From the NCBI GenBank assembly GCA_002352365.1, contig DEIJ01000117.1:1-9129 (forward strand): a stretch of 9,129 bases of DNA, given 5' to 3'. The notes beneath the pieces were generated by a model. That model worked only from the letters and a program-made list of their open reading frames with translations, did not search any database and was not told the origin of the DNA. Both the position numbers and the translations under genes were made by a program. Each line of letters starts with the position of its first letter. Within the stretch, counting starts at the first letter, position 1. Positions 6,669 through 9,129 of the stretch are shown piece after piece. The DNA is from Dehalococcoidia bacterium UBA2777. Its GTDB lineage: Bacteria > Chloroflexota > Dehalococcoidia > UBA2247 > UBA2777.

Positions 6669-7595
6669 ATGGAGCTTGAAACGGTTATCTACCAAAAGAA
6701 AGACTTTGTTGCCAAGATCATTATAAATCGCCCCCAAGCGCGTAATGCGCTAAATTTGCAGTTGATGGAGGAATTATCTTGGACTTTAGAAGAGGCAGGG
6801 CGAGATAATGCCATAGGGGTAGTGGTAGTAACTGGGAGCGGTGATAAGATATTTTGCCCCGGACTAGATTTACCCTGGGCAAAAGAGCTATTCACCAAAA
6901 CACCTGAAGTTTGGAATATGGTTGAACGATATACCCGGATAATATACAATTTAAGGCATATGGGTAAGCCAGTAATAGCCGGGGTGAATGGACTCGCCGC
7001 TGGGGGAGGCTGCGAGATAGTTATTCACTGTGACTTAGCCATTGCCGCTGAACATGCTCGATTTATGCAGGGGGAAGGTGGGGTAGGGGCGGTGGCCACT
7101 TTTGCCACTCAATCCCTTGCTCCAGTTATTGGCGATAAGCGGGCACGGTGGTTTCTGTTTACCGATGAGGTCATTGATGCTAAAACAGCCTTGGAGTGGG
7201 GACTTATTAACAAAGTTGTTCCTTACCAGGAATTGGACGCTGAGGTAGATAAACTATGCCAGGTGATTTTGGATAAATCTCCCTGGTCATTGAGATTTAC
7301 CAAGGCACAGGCTAATGTATGGTTTGATTTAGTGGCTCATACCTTCTACGAGGGAGCATGTTTTTGGACTCTTCAATCTACCACCCCAGAGTCACTAGAG
7401 GGAATCTCGGCCTTTTTAGACAAAAGAGCCCCAGATCATCTGAAGATGAGGCAAGAGGCAGCTGCCGGCAAGGCGGTAGAATACCTATGGGGACCGCCGA
7501 TAAAGACTTGCCCTAATTGTGGAACTAAAAATTTGCCTGGTGAGTTCAACTTCTGTGGCAAATGTGGAGCCGAATTATCCCCAGGAAATCCCTAG
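6669..7595 (+). CDS. Enoyl-CoA hydratase/isomerase (crotonase) family protein with C-terminal zinc ribbon
   Basis: The protein has 308 residues. Residues about 1-255 form a crotonase-fold domain, a family that acts on acyl-CoA thioesters. VVVVTGSGDKIFCPGLDL (51-68) and AGVNGLAAGGGCEIVIHCDLA (104-124) form the CoA-binding and oxyanion region. E116 corresponds to one catalytic glutamate of enoyl-CoA hydratase, and E136 in FMQGEGGVG plausibly to the second. ALEWGLINKVVP (174-185) is a standard family motif. The C-terminus adds a treble-clef-like ribbon C281-x2-C284-x11-C296-x2-C299, which ordinary hydratases lack. The substrate cannot be assigned; fatty acid or aromatic degradation and naphthoate-type chemistry are all possible. 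Translation starts with a strong AGGAGG (6654-6659) 9 bases before the ATG, the best ribosome site in the window, and a terminator-like hairpin precedes it. The gap to cimA is 46 bases. Confidence 0.85.
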   Translation: MELETVIYQKKDFVAKIIINRPQARNALNLQLMEELSWTLEEAGRDNAIGVVVVTGSGDKIFCPGLDLPWAKELFTKTPEVWNMVERYTRIIYNLRHMGKPVIAGVNGLAAGGGCEIVIHCDLAIAAEHARFMQGEGGVGAVATFATQSLAPVIGDKRARWFLFTDEVIDAKTALEWGLINKVVPYQELDAEVDKLCQVILDKSPWSLRFTKAQANVWFDLVAHTFYEGACFWTLQSTTPESLEGISAFLDKRAPDHLKMRQEAAAGKAVEYLWGPPIKTCPNCGTKNLPGEFNFCGKCGAELSPGNP

Positions 7596-7641
7596 GGTTT
7601 TTGGTGACTTTTCAGGGATAGCCTAGAGAAGAGAAAAATAG

Positions 7642-9129
7642 ATGAGACAGATTCAACTTTATGATACCACTCTTCGTGATGGGGCAGGACAAGAGGGAAT
7701 CTCCTTTTCGGTACAGGATAAACTTGATATAGCCAAGAAGCTTGATGAGTTGGGCATCCATTTCATCGAGGGGGGCTGGCCAGGCTCTAATCCTAAGGAC
7801 AGCGAGTTCTTCCGCCGAGCGCAAGGGGTTGTTTTCTCCCAGGCTTGTTTAGTTGCCTTTGGCAGTACCAGGCGACCTTATATTAAGGCGGAGGATGATG
7901 CTAACCTCAATGCTTTGGTAGATGCGGGGACAAAAGTGGTTACTATTGTAGGTAAGAGCTGGGATGAGCAGGTGGTCCGTGTCTTGGGGACTACACTGGA
8001 GGAGAACTTGGCCATGATTGCCGACTCCATCCGTTATCTCAAATCTAAAGGGCTTAAGGTATTTTTCGATGCTGAACATTTCTTCGACGGATATAAGGCG
8101 AACCCTGAATATGCCTTACGCACTATCCACACGGCTGCTGAGGCCGACTGTGTGATCCTCTGTGATACCAATGGGGGTACCTTACCTCAAGAAGTAGCTA
8201 GGGGAGTTCAGGCTGCCCGAGAAGCTATTCCACTACCTTTAGGCATTCATGCTCATAACGATGCTGAACTTGCTGTGGCCAACAGCTTAGTTGCTGTTCA
8301 AGCTGGAGTTACCCAGGTTCAAGGAACTATTAATGGTTACGGGGAGCGCTGTGGCAATGCTAGCCTGTGCTCTATCATCCCCACTCTTAAGCTCAAGATG
8401 GGTCTTGACCCTCTCAATGACAAGCAGTTGGTCAAGCTAACCGAGGTATCTCATTATGTAACTGAGATTGCCAATTTAATCCCTAATGTTCACCAGCCTT
8501 ATGTGGGGTCAAGCGCCTTTGTCCATAAGGCAGGACTCCATACCTCAGGAGTGATGAAGTGGGAGGAGAGCTACCAGCATATCGACCCTGAGCTGGTGGG
8601 CAACCGAAGTAGAGTAGTAGTATCCGAACTGTCAGGGATGAGCTCAATTATTTACAAAGCTAAGGAGCGTGGGGTTGACCTCTCCCTTGACAGCGAGAGA
8701 GCACGGGCTATATTGGAGCAAATCAAGTCGCTGGAGAATCGGGGCTTTCAGTATGATGGGGCTGAGGCCTCCTTTGACCTGATAGTACAGCGTACCCAGC
8801 CAGATTATCACTCCCCCTTTGAGCTGATCGACTTTATGGTGGTGATGGAGAAGAGACGCCGTCCTCCCACCATCAAGCCGAAACCGGAGCCCTCCCTTGA
8901 GGAGATATTATCCGAGGCTACCGTGAAGGTAAAGGTAGGGGAAGAGATAATCCATACCGTAGCTGAAGGGAATGGGCCAGTAAATGCTTTAGATAGAGCG
9001 CTGCGCAAAGCTCTCCTCCAGTTCTACCCTGAACTGGCCAAAGTTGTGTTGCTGGACTATAAGGTTCGCATCCTTGAAGAGAGGAGAGGCACCGAGTCAC
9101 AGGTAAGGGTACTTATCGAGTCGGGAGAT
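7642..9129 (+). CDS. cimA: (R)-citramalate synthase (3' end outside window)
   Basis: CimA condenses pyruvate with acetyl-CoA to (R)-citramalate, the entry to isoleucine synthesis that bypasses threonine. The frame is open for 496 codons from the ATG at 7642 to the window edge; family members have about 520-540, so roughly 30-40 residues are missing. The DRE-TIM barrel starts with LYDTTLRDGAGQEGIS (R12, D13). HAHND (H203, H205) supplies the metal ligands, and TINGYGERCGNA (229-240) contains N239. FVHKAGLHTSG (293-303) and GNRSRVVVSELSG (320-332) are characteristic of the citramalate/2-isopropylmalate synthase group. From about 395 the C-terminal LeuA-type regulatory domain begins, which in relatives binds the feedback inhibitor. 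GAGQEGISFS and the GNRSRVVVSEL form point to CimA rather than LeuA or homocitrate synthase. The ribosome site is weak (GAGAAGAG just upstream). It is probably cotranscribed with the crotonase gene, although no pathway link is evident. Confidence 0.93.
   Translation, partial: MRQIQLYDTTLRDGAGQEGISFSVQDKLDIAKKLDELGIHFIEGGWPGSNPKDSEFFRRAQGVVFSQACLVAFGSTRRPYIKAEDDANLNALVDAGTKVVTIVGKSWDEQVVRVLGTTLEENLAMIADSIRYLKSKGLKVFFDAEHFFDGYKANPEYALRTIHTAAEADCVILCDTNGGTLPQEVARGVQAAREAIPLPLGIHAHNDAELAVANSLVAVQAGVTQVQGTINGYGERCGNASLCSIIPTLKLKMGLDPLNDKQLVKLTEVSHYVTEIANLIPNVHQPYVGSSAFVHKAGLHTSGVMKWEESYQHIDPELVGNRSRVVVSELSGMSSIIYKAKERGVDLSLDSERARAILEQIKSLENRGFQYDGAEASFDLIVQRTQPDYHSPFELIDFMVVMEKRRRPPTIKPKPEPSLEEILSEATVKVKVGEEIIHTVAEGNGPVNALDRALRKALLQFYPELAKVVLLDYKVRILEERRGTESQVRVLIESGD

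Noticed and set aside
1..9129. Selenoprotein gene or SECIS near selB
   Set aside because: All seven coding frames end at ordinary stops or the window edge, and none extends meaningfully through a UGA; no candidate selenocysteine position was seen.
1..9129. CRISPR array, insertion sequence, phage genes or defence system
   Set aside because: No spaced direct repeats, transposase, integrase or defence-type protein was found; the window is housekeeping genes plus one small noncoding palindromic repeat.

Overview
The window carries seven protein genes, all on the + strand, and one tRNA gene on the - strand. Its base composition is balanced and its coding is dense. The gene set is bacterial: SelB with a bacterial-type selenocysteine tRNA, split PabB/PabA, and CimA. 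An anaerobe that uses selenocysteine is likely. The protein flavour and the palindromic repeat would suit Chloroflexota (Dehalococcoidia-like) or another subsurface anaerobe. That placement is a low-confidence impression and was not tested by any search.

Layout. Positions 1-1401 hold most of rtcB (RNA ligase, 5' end cut by the window). Four bases later comes selB (1406-3262), the selenocysteine-specific elongation factor. Immediately after the selB stop, on the opposite strand, lies its cognate tRNA-Sec gene selC (3264-3361, anticodon UCA). A sigma70-like promoter for selC lies over the start of the next gene, and a terminator-like hairpin for it lies inside the 3' end of selB. Then follow pabB (3382-4830) and pabA (4827-5411, 4-base overlap), the two subunits that make aminodeoxychorismate. 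A 318-base spacer holds a MITE-like palindromic element and a 12-bp inverted repeat. After it comes pabC (5730-6593), an aminodeoxychorismate lyase-type class IV PLP enzyme. A terminator-like hairpin precedes a crotonase-fold gene with a C-terminal zinc ribbon (6669-7595). The window ends inside cimA, citramalate synthase (7642-9129, 3' end cut off).

How the genes work together. selB and selC form a selenocysteine-decoding pair; no selenoprotein gene or in-frame UGA is visible here. pabB-pabA-pabC together give the route chorismate to 4-aminobenzoate for folate. cimA would open the pyruvate route to isoleucine. The crotonase-family protein has no assignable substrate.

The most notable structure is the compact selC unit. 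Its promoter, tRNA and terminator fit in about 180 bases, convergent with selB and divergent from pabB. It has essentially no 5' leader, and its control elements lie inside both neighbouring coding regions. I found no clearly new protein system.
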